Source: Candidatus Poribacteria bacterium (lineage in GTDB: Bacteria; Poribacteria; WGA-4E; WGA-3G). From it: a stretch of 50,807 bases of DNA. The translations under genes were made by a program, and so were the position numbers. The stretch is from the NCBI GenBank assembly GCA_007571305.1, contig RKRR01000028.1, positions 1 through 50,807 on the forward strand, read 5' to 3'. How positions within the stretch are numbered: the first letter of the stretch is position 1; each line of letters opens with the position of its first letter. Below, in pieces: positions 9,007-17,062 of the stretch. The notes beneath the pieces are model-generated. The model did no database searches and was not told the DNA's origin. It saw only the letters and a list, made by a program, of their open reading frames with translations.

Positions 9007-9636
9007 CTAATCAGAAGCACTCGTTAGAAAATCAAGATAGTGTTTCGCTTGTATGCTCGCACCTTTCGGTAACATAACGCCTGACATCACAGCCACCCCG
9101 AAAGTTCCCGCAGTCAAGCATTCAGACACTCGGATCGGTGTAATGCCTCCCAATGCAAAAACTGGCAATTTCACGTCTTTGACCACCTCAGCAAGGCTCG
9201 CTGTGCCGACAGCCGGACCGTATCCGGGTTTGCTTGCTGTGGTGTAGATAGGACTGTAGGTCACAAAATCGGCACCTTCTGCTTCCCGTTTCTTTGCCGC
9301 ATCAAGATGGTGCACCGAGCACCCAATATAGAAGTTATCGTCTGTTTTCGCCTTTATGGAATCTACGAGCTCCGCATTCGCTGGGAGATGAACCCCGGCG
9401 GCACCCACATCACGGGCGATACCTATATATGTATTGATAAAAAGATTTGCTTCGTAATTGTGGCACAACTCTGAAATCGGTTGTGCCAATTTAATCAACT
9501 CAGTATCACTTAAATCTTTCTCACGCAATTGGAAAGCAGTGATGCCTGCATCCAGCAGTTCCGAGATGACATCGACTAATGGAGTGGGTGTGCATCTGTG
9601 TCTATCGGTAATGGCGTACAGCTTAAAGTCGATCAT
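9007..9636 (-). CDS. ThiE/TenI family protein, TenI-like (209 aa)
   Basis: A TIM-barrel protein of the thiamine phosphate synthase/TenI family, next to thiD. It has YAITDRH (7-13), QLREKDLS (36-43), the phosphate-binding YSPIYTTASKPGYGP segment and FALGGITP plus AVMSGVM near the end. Several positions look like TenI (thiazole tautomerase) rather than ThiE: VHLP replaces the VHLGQ-D of ThiE, the ND metal/substrate pair reads NT in FINTYIG, and GCSVHHLD carries the SVH that holds the catalytic His in Bacillus subtilis TenI. Its ATG abuts the rsmB stop codon with no gap. Assignment to the family is firm; ThiE versus TenI is inferred. Confidence 0.85.
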   Translation of the reverse strand: MIDFKLYAITDRHRCTPTPLVDVISELLDAGITAFQLREKDLSDTELIKLAQPISELCHNYEANLFINTYIGIARDVGAAGVHLPANAELVDSIKAKTDDNFYIGCSVHHLDAAKKREAEGADFVTYSPIYTTASKPGYGPAVGTASLAEVVKDVKLPVFALGGITPIRVSECLTAGTFGVAVMSGVMLPKGASIQAKHYLDFLTSASD

Positions 9637-11022
9637 TTATTTTTTCAGAACCCGTCGGAGGCGTGCTGCAAACGCGCCGTCAACCCCGTGTTCGTGTGGA
9701 AATGTCTGGACACAGCCTTGCGATGTTATTGCACTCGGTGGAACATCGGGCAAGAAACTTTGTGCGTTTTCTATCGTATACATCGGAAAATCTTCTAAAA
9801 ATCGTTGGATGACTTCCTCGTTTTCCATCAGCTCTATGCTACACGTGCTGTAGACGAGAATCCCTCCGGGTTTAATGTATGGTGCTGCATTTTTCAGTAG
9901 GTTATATTGTATCTCGCTGAGGGCACGAACCTGTTCAGGGGTTTTATTCCATCTAATGTCAGGATGCCGTCGAAGTGTTCCGAACCCTGAACACGGCGCA
10001 TCGATAAGCACAGCATCTGCTGTTTTAATAAACTCCAAGTCGGCTTTCGTCGCGTCCATTACACGGGTCTCAACGTTACCCGCATTGACGCGTCGGCAGT
10101 TCTTTTGCAACAAGGCAGTTCTTTTTTCTGAGGCATCCACAGCGATAATTTTTCCGGTATTCCTCATCAGGTGTGCTAAGTGCGTCGTCTTGCCACCCGG
10201 TGCGGCACAGAGATCCACTATAAATCCCGCGTCCGCCGGTGAAAGTAGATGTGCCACTAACATGGCACTCTCGTCTTGGACATAGAGGTCATTTCGGTTA
10301 AGGATATCCTTGAGTGTCAGTTCGTCAACAGTGTCAAAAGTGGTGATGATGCGATTTTCAAGTGTTATTCCATCGGGTGCAATTTTGGAAAAGGACGCGG
10401 GTAGGCCTTTCATTTCCAGAGACTGACAGACTTCTTCGCCCCGTGTCAGGAGGGTATTTACACGGAACGCGAGCGGTGCGGTTTGATTGCTTGCGCGGCA
10501 GAACGCCAATGTCCATTCAACACCGCGTGTTTGAATCCATCGTTTTACTAACCACGTCGGATAAGACAACGAGAGAGCGATGTGTTCGGTCGGATTTGCA
10601 TCAAGCGATGGATAGGTTACTGTTGTGCCCTTGCGTTGCACGGAGCGAAGTACCGCATTGATAAACCCTGCGGTCTTCCGTCCACTTAAAGATTTGCGGG
10701 GGTGGGAAGCAGCGAGTTGGACGGTTTCAAAAATTGCTGCGTGTGCGGGTATCCCATCGAGGTGTAGCAGTTGAAACGCGCCAAGTCGTAGGATATTACG
10801 ATGTCTCGCGTCTAACCGAAATTTGGGATTGATAAACTGATCGAGCACCCAGTCCAGTTGCTTCCGCCACCGGATAACGCCGTAGATGAGTCCGTTTGCC
10901 AATCGGCGTTCACGCCCATCAATTGCGTACCGTCCGAATGCCTTGTCAACAACGGATGCTATTGACGCGCTGCTGTGCGAGAGGGTCAATAAGCATTCTA
11001 AGGCGACTATGCGGGCGTTCAT
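9637..11022 (-). CDS. rsmB: 16S rRNA (cytosine-967-C5) methyltransferase RsmB (461 aa)
   Basis: RsmB methylates C967 of 16S rRNA with S-adenosylmethionine. The N-terminal NusB-like RNA-binding domain (about 1-130) is followed by a Rossmann methyltransferase domain with the SAM loop DLCAAPGGKTTHLA (270-283). The two family cysteines are present: DAPCSGFGTLRRHPD with Cys344 and YSTCSIE with the nucleophile Cys394. The ending HGVDGAFAARL is the usual one. Length is slightly above the E. coli protein (429). It is followed without a gap by the thiE/tenI gene. The 93 bp to rpsT upstream could allow read-through from the rpsT promoter. Confidence 0.93.
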   Translation of the reverse strand: MNARIVALECLLTLSHSSASIASVVDKAFGRYAIDGRERRLANGLIYGVIRWRKQLDWVLDQFINPKFRLDARHRNILRLGAFQLLHLDGIPAHAAIFETVQLAASHPRKSLSGRKTAGFINAVLRSVQRKGTTVTYPSLDANPTEHIALSLSYPTWLVKRWIQTRGVEWTLAFCRASNQTAPLAFRVNTLLTRGEEVCQSLEMKGLPASFSKIAPDGITLENRIITTFDTVDELTLKDILNRNDLYVQDESAMLVAHLLSPADAGFIVDLCAAPGGKTTHLAHLMRNTGKIIAVDASEKRTALLQKNCRRVNAGNVETRVMDATKADLEFIKTADAVLIDAPCSGFGTLRRHPDIRWNKTPEQVRALSEIQYNLLKNAAPYIKPGGILVYSTCSIELMENEEVIQRFLEDFPMYTIENAQSFLPDVPPSAITSQGCVQTFPHEHGVDGAFAARLRRVLKK

Positions 11023-11115
11023 ATCTCGCGATAACGCGAGGTCTCAGATCTACTGTCCCAGTGCCTCGCGAGTCTCCTTTGTTTTCACAGCAATTCGTCT
11101 ATCAAAAAGCCAAAA

Positions 11116-11388
11116 TTAAGCGGTTTCTACAGTGAGCGCGTGCAATTTTCGGGTAAGTCGGGACTTTTGACGGTTCGCTGTCCCTTTTTTGATAACACCT
11201 TTACAGGCAGCTCTATCTAAGAGACTTGTCAAGGATCTGCACAATTCCTGTGCTGTTTCGACATTCCCTTCCGCAATGGCTGTTTCTGTCTGTTTCATCA
11301 CTGTCCGAAGCGTTGCTTTACGGTGTCGATTGCGTGTCCGCTTTGCTTTGTCCGCGCGTGCATGTTTCTTTGCAGATTGTCGATTCAA
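11116..11388 (-). CDS. rpsT: 30S ribosomal protein S20 (90 aa)
   Basis: S20 binds 16S rRNA in the small subunit. The start is the TTG at 11386-11388: an AAAAGGAG ribosome-binding site (11397-11404) sits 8 nt upstream, and the resulting N-terminus MNRQSAKKHARADK aligns with the S20 family start (M-x-x-x-SAKKR). A longer frame back to 11436 would add 16 unrelated residues. The basic helical body contains RTRNRHRK and the conserved C-terminal KKGTANRQKSRLTRK block. A TTG start on rpsT is known in E. coli, where it is part of autoregulation; that parallel is inference here. It has its own promoter at 11474-11502. Confidence 0.93.
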   Translation of the reverse strand: MNRQSAKKHARADKAKRTRNRHRKATLRTVMKQTETAIAEGNVETAQELCRSLTSLLDRAACKGVIKKGTANRQKSRLTRKLHALTVETA

Positions 11389-11473
11389 AACGAATACTCC
11401 TTTTGAAAACTTTTCTCCCGATGATCTCGGTGCCAATCGGGGTATTCACTGTCTTTCACAATATATGTACTTA

Positions 11474-11502
11474 ATGATACCACAAAATATCGGGTTTGTC
11501 CA
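11474..11502 (-). promoter_or_regulatory. rpsT promoter
   Basis: On the minus strand, TGGACA (11497-11502) and TATCAT (11474-11479) are separated by 17 bp and match the sigma70 consensus at five of six each. Transcription would start near 11467, about 80 nt before the TTG start of rpsT. Confidence 0.6.
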
Positions 11503-11565
11503 TATTTTTTATCCTAATCCATCCGCTTGTCGCATTTCCTGGCTTTAGCGTTTTTTGAAAATATG

Positions 11566-11669
11566 TAGATTGGGTTTTGCTGAAATTTTGGTGTGTTTGG
11601 TCGTGTTTAAAATTTGAAGATTGCTGCGTGAAATGGATTAAATATTCATGTTTTGCTCAACCCAATCTA
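11566..11669. repeat. MITE-like element with perfect 11-bp inverted ends, family F
   Basis: TAGATTGGGTT (11566-11576) and AACCCAATCTA (11659-11669) are perfect inverted repeats bounding a 104-bp AT-rich element with no coding capacity. The inner edges also echo each other (TTTTGCTG near the left end and TTTTGCTC near the right end). It lies in the gap between the rpsT promoter and the gene at 11890. I could not identify a convincing target-site duplication. Confidence 0.6.
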
Positions 11670-11767
11670 AGGTTTTGATAGCAAAATATTTCATACTGTA
11701 AATGCCCTCAGTCCCAGTGAAAACCTATCTGGTTTCTCTCCGTGAAAGCGGTAAAATGTTAAAGGAA

Positions 11768-11860
11768 CCTAAGTTGCCAGTTCTATAGCGTAGGGTGTTG
11801 GTCTCCTGCGCCCGAAGATGCACAACCTAACAGGTTATGCTACAAAGACGACAACTTAGG
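11768..11860. repeat. Palindromic mini-element, family A (copy 1)
   Basis: The ends CCTAAGTTG (11768-11776) and CAACTTAGG (11852-11860) are perfect 9-bp inverted repeats. Inside are a GTAGCATA-like partner (TATAGCGTAGG), the shared CCCGAAGA block and the hairpin core CACAACCTAACAGGTTATGC at 11821-11840. A longer copy with the same internal blocks lies at 20239-20391. It ends 14 bp before the ribosome-binding site of the next gene, so it will be in that gene's 5' region. Confidence 0.7.
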
Positions 11861-11889
11861 GTAAAGTATATACCAAAGGAGAATGCTTG

Positions 11890-13665
11890 ATGAAATTACC
11901 ATCCCTTCTACTAATTTTTACCATTGGCTTCGGATTATGCACCGCCATGGCGGTCCCCCAAGATAATATTGACACACCCCCGTGGCAACCCACAGGACAA
12001 TACACACATCCCGATATCCGAGAGAGCTCCGGCATCGTCGCGAGTCGGCAGTTTGAAGGGGTTTATTGGACCCTCAACGACTCTGGAAACCCCGCGGCAC
12101 TTTACGCTACAAAACTCAATGGCGAATTCATCCAAAAGATTGCAGTGCACGGTTCCAGAAACTTTGATTGGGAGGCACTCGGTATTGACGACAAAAATCA
12201 ACTCTGGATCGGTGAGATTGGAAATAACAGTAGATTACGGTTCGATCTGAAGCTCGTTGTCGTCGCAGAGCCAGATCCGTTCCATCAGACAGAGGCGGAG
12301 GTCATCGCAAGTTATCCGTATAGGTACCCCAATGAGAATGTGGATGCCGAAGGACTCTTTATTGTGGAAGGTGTCCCTTACATCGTCTCGAAAGAACGCG
12401 AGCGCGCCGTGCTTTACCGCTTTCCGGCTCTGGAACCTAATAAAAAACAGGTATTAGAAAGGGTTGGCGAGTTCACTGAAGCACAGTTCGTAACAGGTGC
12501 CGGAGTCTCCGAAGACGGAACCCGCCTTGCTGTCTGCACTTACGACGCACTCTGGGTATATCACGGCACAACGGGTAATTTAGCGCAGATGATTCAGAGC
12601 ACGCCCTGGTCCTTGCCTCACTATTTTTACGGAGAAGCAGTCTGCTTTGATGGCGATGACCTCGTCTTGACAAATGAGGCGCGAGACATCTTCTATCTCC
12701 CACAATTTTGGTATGAGAAAGAGTGGATATTACCACCGAAGGACACCCACTCGGCTATTGACCTATTACCGAAGACAACAGCAGACGGCGTAACGGTTCA
12801 GACAAAAAGTTACCGAGCGGAAGGCATTGATATTGGTGGAAGCCATGTCACTTTCACGCCAGAGATTGCTGGCAAAGCGACCTCCTTGACTGTCCCAATT
12901 GAGGTGCCTTATAGAGATGTTTATGAGATTCGTGCCGTTTTAACGCGTGGACAGGGGTATGCGCGTGTCCAATTATCTGTAGACGATACAAAGATCGGTG
13001 TCCCTTACGACTGCTATTCTTCTCAATCGATAGCTGGGACGTTAGTTTCGTTTGGGACCGCTCCTTTAAATGCCGGTGAAAATCAGATTGTGTTCAGTAT
13101 TGTTGGAAAAGCATCCGAAGCCACAGGTTATAAAATTGGTGTCGATTCCTATCAAGTGTTGAACGCCTCCCCGTTTGTGAAGCGTTACAAGGTTTTAGGT
13201 CCATTTCCCAAAGCGGATGTTGCTATGTTTGATGAATTGCTGCGATCTGGTGGTCGATTGGACTTGGAGAAAACTTACACAGGCGTTGATGACAAACCCG
13301 TTCACTGGCAGGAACGGACTACCAGAAAGGACGGTTACCTCGATTTACGCAAAGACCTTAGTCCTACCCCAAGGACTGTCGGATATACGTTGGTATACGT
13401 CCATGCCTCGAAAGCAACCGATTCTGTGATGTTGATTGGAAGCGATGACGAAATCGCTGTTTGGTTAAACGGAACTGAGATTCATCGGAAAAGCATTGAC
13501 GCTGGCGCATGGGCAGATGCAGATGCGGTTCCCTGTCAACTGAAGGCCGGATGGAATACGGTTCTGTGCCAGAAAGTCGATCTCGGCTGGTCGTGGGGGC
13601 TCTATTTGCGATTCACGGACGCAGAACGAGTTCTCAAGTATGCCACCCAACCGACTAACCAATAA
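11890..13665 (+). CDS. Secreted beta-propeller-like protein (591 aa)
   Basis: I do not recognise a named gene. The N-terminus (residues 1-22, ending near AMA) is a clear signal peptide, so the product is exported. Residues about 35-290 look like beta-propeller blades, with repeated short strands such as RESSGIVASR, YWTLNDSGN and FDWEALGID, similar to the esterase-like/phytase-like propeller proteins. Residues about 300-430 form a beta-sandwich-like stretch, and about 440-590 read like a carbohydrate-binding/PA14-type module (AVWLNGTEIHR, AGWNTVLCQKVD). The ATG at 11890 has AAAGGAG (11875-11881) 8 nt upstream and is preferred over the TTG immediately before it. A family A repeat lies just upstream. 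Function inferred only as extracytoplasmic binding or hydrolysis. Confidence 0.75.
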   Translation: MKLPSLLLIFTIGFGLCTAMAVPQDNIDTPPWQPTGQYTHPDIRESSGIVASRQFEGVYWTLNDSGNPAALYATKLNGEFIQKIAVHGSRNFDWEALGIDDKNQLWIGEIGNNSRLRFDLKLVVVAEPDPFHQTEAEVIASYPYRYPNENVDAEGLFIVEGVPYIVSKERERAVLYRFPALEPNKKQVLERVGEFTEAQFVTGAGVSEDGTRLAVCTYDALWVYHGTTGNLAQMIQSTPWSLPHYFYGEAVCFDGDDLVLTNEARDIFYLPQFWYEKEWILPPKDTHSAIDLLPKTTADGVTVQTKSYRAEGIDIGGSHVTFTPEIAGKATSLTVPIEVPYRDVYEIRAVLTRGQGYARVQLSVDDTKIGVPYDCYSSQSIAGTLVSFGTAPLNAGENQIVFSIVGKASEATGYKIGVDSYQVLNASPFVKRYKVLGPFPKADVAMFDELLRSGGRLDLEKTYTGVDDKPVHWQERTTRKDGYLDLRKDLSPTPRTVGYTLVYVHASKATDSVMLIGSDDEIAVWLNGTEIHRKSIDAGAWADADAVPCQLKAGWNTVLCQKVDLGWSWGLYLRFTDAERVLKYATQPTNQ

Positions 13666-13686
13666 TCCAAGGTTTCCCTTAGACCC

Positions 13687-13715
13687 GACAGGTACGGTTG
13701 GAAATCGCACCTGTC
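13687..13715. terminator. Hairpin after secreted propeller gene (family G)
   Basis: GACAGGT (13687-13693) pairs with ACCTGTC (13709-13715), and after one mismatch CGGTT pairs with AATCG around a GGA loop. It begins 22 bp after the stop codon. There is no U-run, so it may be a repeat-type RNA stabiliser rather than a classical terminator. The rest of 13666-13994 shows nothing else I can support. Confidence 0.4.
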
Positions 13716-13994
13716 ATCTTTGGGAAAGTTACTACTTCTATTTCCCCTTGAGTCTACTGAATCCCTGAAATCACCAGAAATTATTGTTAGAGTGATACCC
13801 TCCTATAGAAAATCAAATGAGTCCGCCTGTACCCATTTTCATTAATTTAACGTTAAGCAGTGTAGATACATATATCACTAACGAAGTTACAGCGCGTTAT
13901 GTGAAACTGACCAGATTCTAAAAAGCACCAAGACTCACCGAAAAACTGCTCGTAACGAGGTGGAGAGCAGCCCAGGAGGCCATAAATAAAAAAG

Positions 13995-15932
13995 ATGCAA
14001 TTCAATTTTTTTCGATGGAGTAAGCAACGCCTGCTGCGAATCGTCCCAAAAATCGGTATCGTCGGAATGATGTTGGCAGCCGTATCCGTTTCTGCGGGTA
14101 CTTCCAGTATAAGCCAGCGCGATATTTTTGTGGGTGCAAGTGCCCGCGCCGTCGGTATGGGCAGTGCGTTCACCGCAGGTCCCTCCGCGACCAACGGTTT
14201 TCTATGGAACCCATCTTCATTAGGATTTATGGATGGTGTGGAAGTTAATATGGGTGGGATGCCGTTTCCGGGGAACTTTTCAAGCCGCGATCAGACGTTT
14301 TCGGTCGCCGCGAATCCACGGACGTTCGGTGTGACGAACAGAAATTTGGGGAATGTCTCCTTCGCGACATGGCTTGATGGCTGGAAAAATAACGCGACGG
14401 AATCTACACAGATTGTCCTTTTAGGATACGGGCTTGCGCTCGGGCAACGTGCCTCGGCGGGTGCGAACCTGCGCTACTATCAGAACAACACACCTATCAG
14501 AACCAATTTTCTGTGGAGTGTGGATTTAGGAATGCAGTTCGCCTATCCATTGCAAAAATGGGGTGATTCGCTCACTGTGGGAATGAACCTTTCTGAATTG
14601 AGTAGCGGCATTCGTCAGAACGGTGTCCTTCTTGAGAGCGCGCCTTTAGCTGCACGTTTCGGGACAACTTACGAGTTAGGTGGGAGCACCCTCTTTTCGG
14701 CAGATCTCGCCGTCCGGGGTGCGAATGACAGACACTGGGGTGAACGGCTCCGATGGCACTTCGGCGCAGAGCATTGGTTCGTCGATGGACATATCGGGCT
14801 GCGTTTCGGTTATACCGCTTTAACCGCTGCTGAAAGGTTCTGGAGTGGTGAGTTGGCGCGGGGAGTGAGTTTCCGAAATTCCTCCGGACAACTCGATTAT
14901 GCCTACGTGAGCGGTAGTGAATTGGAGCAAGGTGTGCATTGGATCTCAGCGACGTTACGCTGGAATGGAGACGACACGGTACCTGTATCGGCAGCAACTC
15001 GGACCGAGCCATCTGATATCGATGAATTTGGACCGATTTTAATGCCTGAAATACTCGAAATAGACCCTGAAACCATTGATGGAAAGTTGGATATCTCCGA
15101 ACCCGCAATTTCTCCAAATAGTGATGGTGTTTCAGACAACACTACATTTCGTTTGAGTCTCGGAGCAGATGGCACCTCACCCCTACGGTGGCAGTTAGAC
15201 ATTCATGATGAATATACCGAAAGCGTATGGCAAAAATCTGGGAAGGGTGTGCCAGCGGAAGGTGTTGTTTGGCATGGCTTCGCAGATACTGGTAACTTAG
15301 TGCCTGACGGAAATTACGAGGTTCGACTCCATGTGCTTGACACGCAAGGCACGTCACACTTCGTAGATACCGGGACAGTGACCGTAGACCTCATTCCAAC
15401 GACATTAGAAATTTTCGCAAAAACACCGACAACTGTTGGTGTGAAGGCGTGGGACATCAACCCACTTACCCATTGGAAATTTGAACTTTTCGATACAAAA
15501 AGCGCGCTTATTGAGCAGGTGGAGGGAGATGGGTCGCCTCCCACCGAGATCTTTTTGAAGAAGATTCAGGCAAATCCGAACACTGTTTACACTGGCAAGT
15601 TACACGTTCAGGACATTGCTGGCAATCAGAGCACGGAACAAACGCGGTTACAGTTTGGAGCGAACAGTCAACCAAAAAGAGTGTCGGTATCCAGTCAGAT
15701 GACACTTATGGTAGGTTCATTTGTGGAGCTTTACTACGCTAAAGCGATGGAGGAGAGATTACGGTTGCAGAACCCGAATGAGAAGGTTGCTCTCCGTGTC
15801 GCGACTGTTGGTGGAAGAACGATGCACCGCGTAACGATCGGTGAATTCAGCACGCGGGCAGAATCAGTAGCCTTAAAGCAGCACATTCAAGAGACCCTCG
15901 GAATCGAACCGGTATTGATTCCCCTTCAATAG
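13995..15932 (+). CDS. PorV/PorQ-like outer-membrane barrel with FlgD-like Ig and SPOR domains (645 aa)
   Basis: The protein opens with a basic N-terminus and a hydrophobic signal segment (about 18-36). The region following (about 37-325) matches the UPF0164/PorV-PorQ outer-membrane beta-barrel type: GASARAVGMGSAFTA, NPSSLGFMDGVEV, FATWLDGWKNNA and repeated amphipathic strands such as ASAGANLRYYQNN. Residues about 370-460 contain ISPNSDGVSDNTTF, the typical FlgD/gliding-type Ig opening, and a second similar beta module follows. The C-terminal 80 residues (from MTLMVGSFVE) resemble a SPOR peptidoglycan-binding domain. Joining a PorV-like barrel to a SPOR domain would tether an outer-membrane protein to the cell wall. 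The role (secretion accessory, wall anchoring) is inference. Confidence 0.75.
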   Translation: MQFNFFRWSKQRLLRIVPKIGIVGMMLAAVSVSAGTSSISQRDIFVGASARAVGMGSAFTAGPSATNGFLWNPSSLGFMDGVEVNMGGMPFPGNFSSRDQTFSVAANPRTFGVTNRNLGNVSFATWLDGWKNNATESTQIVLLGYGLALGQRASAGANLRYYQNNTPIRTNFLWSVDLGMQFAYPLQKWGDSLTVGMNLSELSSGIRQNGVLLESAPLAARFGTTYELGGSTLFSADLAVRGANDRHWGERLRWHFGAEHWFVDGHIGLRFGYTALTAAERFWSGELARGVSFRNSSGQLDYAYVSGSELEQGVHWISATLRWNGDDTVPVSAATRTEPSDIDEFGPILMPEILEIDPETIDGKLDISEPAISPNSDGVSDNTTFRLSLGADGTSPLRWQLDIHDEYTESVWQKSGKGVPAEGVVWHGFADTGNLVPDGNYEVRLHVLDTQGTSHFVDTGTVTVDLIPTTLEIFAKTPTTVGVKAWDINPLTHWKFELFDTKSALIEQVEGDGSPPTEIFLKKIQANPNTVYTGKLHVQDIAGNQSTEQTRLQFGANSQPKRVSVSSQMTLMVGSFVELYYAKAMEERLRLQNPNEKVALRVATVGGRTMHRVTIGEFSTRAESVALKQHIQETLGIEPVLIPLQ

Positions 15933-15949
15933 AACTTTCCCTGAAAATG

Positions 15950-15976
15950 GTAGGTGCGGTTTGTAACCGCGCCTAC
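15950..15976. terminator. Hairpin between convergent genes (family G)
   Basis: GTAGG-GCGGTT pairs with AACCGC-CCTAC around a TGT loop, a nearly perfect 11-bp stem. It lies between the stop of the barrel gene (15932) and the stop of the amidohydrolase (15995), so it could terminate both. There is no strong U-run. Closely related hairpins occur at 13687 and 17766, so it is also a repeat. Confidence 0.5.
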
Positions 15977-15994
15977 TAAGTTACAATAGCATCT

Positions 15995-16834
15995 CTACAT
16001 CGAGTAAAATTTGGTAGCGTTTTCGTAAAAGAGCCTATTCTTCTCGGCATCCGAGGCATCCTCAACAGCCCATGAGAGTGCCGCTACCCACTCCTGATAT
16101 GTCGCCGCTAAGGTACACACGGGCCAATCACTCCCAAACATCAGCCGTTTATAGCCGAAAGCCTCTACCAGATGCAGGATATACGGCTTCAGTTCCTCAC
16201 GTGTCCAGTTCTCACTTGCAGTCGTCACAATCCCAGATACCTTGCAGTGGACGTTCTGAAAAGAAGCGAGTTCGTTTATGTGTGCTGCCCACGGCTCGAA
16301 TTGTCCGCCTTTTATATCGGGGCCGCCGCAGTGGTTAAGAGCATGCCGAACGTCCGGTGTCGCTTTGACGAGTTCGATTGCCGCCGGAAGTTGCTCGTGA
16401 TTCGCACAGAGTTCAAAAGAGAGGTCGAACTTCGTTAGCAATTTCACGCCATTAATCAATTCAGGTGTGGCGTAAAACTGCGGATCCGGGTGATGCCACG
16501 CCATTCGACGCACGCCGACGACAAGTCCGAATCCTGTGAATTGCTCAAGAATCGCCTCGGCATTCGGTTTTTCAAGCGGTGCCGCTGCCGCGATTGCGCC
16601 TATCATCCCATCTGTCTCGGATATTTGTGTGAGCCACTCGACCTCTTTGACGACATCTGATTCAGCGGGATCTCCTTCAACGTGTACCGATCCGACGACA
16701 TTAAGGTCCCCAATCGCTTCACGGTAGTTTTCTGCGGTGTATCGCTTCCCCAATAGATCGAACCCTTCTAACCAAGGGTATTCCAAATTAGAGGTATCCC
16801 AAAGGTGTTGGTGGGTATCAATTATTCTAAGCAT
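15995..16834 (-). CDS. Amidohydrolase-2 family metal-dependent hydrolase (279 aa)
   Basis: This is a TIM-barrel hydrolase of the amidohydrolase-2 (COG3618-like) group, whose members include sugar lactonases such as L-fucono-1,5-lactonase and 2-pyrone-4,6-dicarboxylate lactonase. Seen are the metal-binding IDTHQHLWD start (residues 5-13), VGVRRMAWH (about 106-114), HALNHCGG (about 164-171) and the late FGSDWPVCTL (about 238-247), whose Asp is the usual catalytic base. Length is normal. A GAGGAG site precedes the ATG. There are no neighbours of a sugar pathway on this strand, so the substrate stays open; a lactone or carboxylated sugar derivative is the family expectation. Confidence 0.85.
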   Translation of the reverse strand: MLRIIDTHQHLWDTSNLEYPWLEGFDLLGKRYTAENYREAIGDLNVVGSVHVEGDPAESDVVKEVEWLTQISETDGMIGAIAAAAPLEKPNAEAILEQFTGFGLVVGVRRMAWHHPDPQFYATPELINGVKLLTKFDLSFELCANHEQLPAAIELVKATPDVRHALNHCGGPDIKGGQFEPWAAHINELASFQNVHCKVSGIVTTASENWTREELKPYILHLVEAFGYKRLMFGSDWPVCTLAATYQEWVAALSWAVEDASDAEKNRLFYENATKFYSM

Positions 16835-16859
16835 CTATCGCTCCTCACCTAAAAATGAT

Positions 16860-16888
16860 TTGAATTTCGTCAAGATATTCTGTATAAT
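16860..16888 (+). promoter_or_regulatory. Possible promoter for zinc peptidase
   Basis: A perfect TATAAT at 16883-16888 is preceded at 17 bp by TTGAAT (16860-16865). It would give a leader of about 170 nt before the start at 17063, containing a GC-rich palindromic patch around 16945-16980 and the recurrent leader motif at 17027-17046. Confidence 0.4.
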
Positions 16889-17026
16889 TGCTTAACCTAA
16901 CGGATAAGCAACAGCACGAATAAAACATTCTTCTTAAAATCGAACCGCAAGCCTGCAACAACGGCGCAGGGTTTTTGCAAATCAACGCTCACAGAAAACG
17001 GTAAAATACAAACAACCGATACTTAT

Positions 17027-17046
17027 CCGCAAGGTAAAATTAAAAA
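17027..17046 (+). repeat. Leader motif CCGCAAGGTAAAATTAAAAA (copy 1)
   Basis: A 20-bp motif that recurs, exactly or with a few changes, directly upstream of several unrelated genes on the coding strand (24525, 27218, 37665, and on the minus strand at 8841-8860 and 49541-49558). Here it lies 16 bp before the start codon and just ahead of an independent GGAGG site. Confidence 0.6.
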
Positions 17047-17062
17047 TTTGGAGGTGTCTATT

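Noticed and set aside
11389..11436. 16-residue extension of S20
   Set aside because: It overlaps the ribosome-binding site of the TTG start and is not family-like.
14572..15117. 181-aa minus-strand frame inside the barrel gene
   Set aside because: Arg/His/Ser-rich shadow of the coding frame with no motif or SD.
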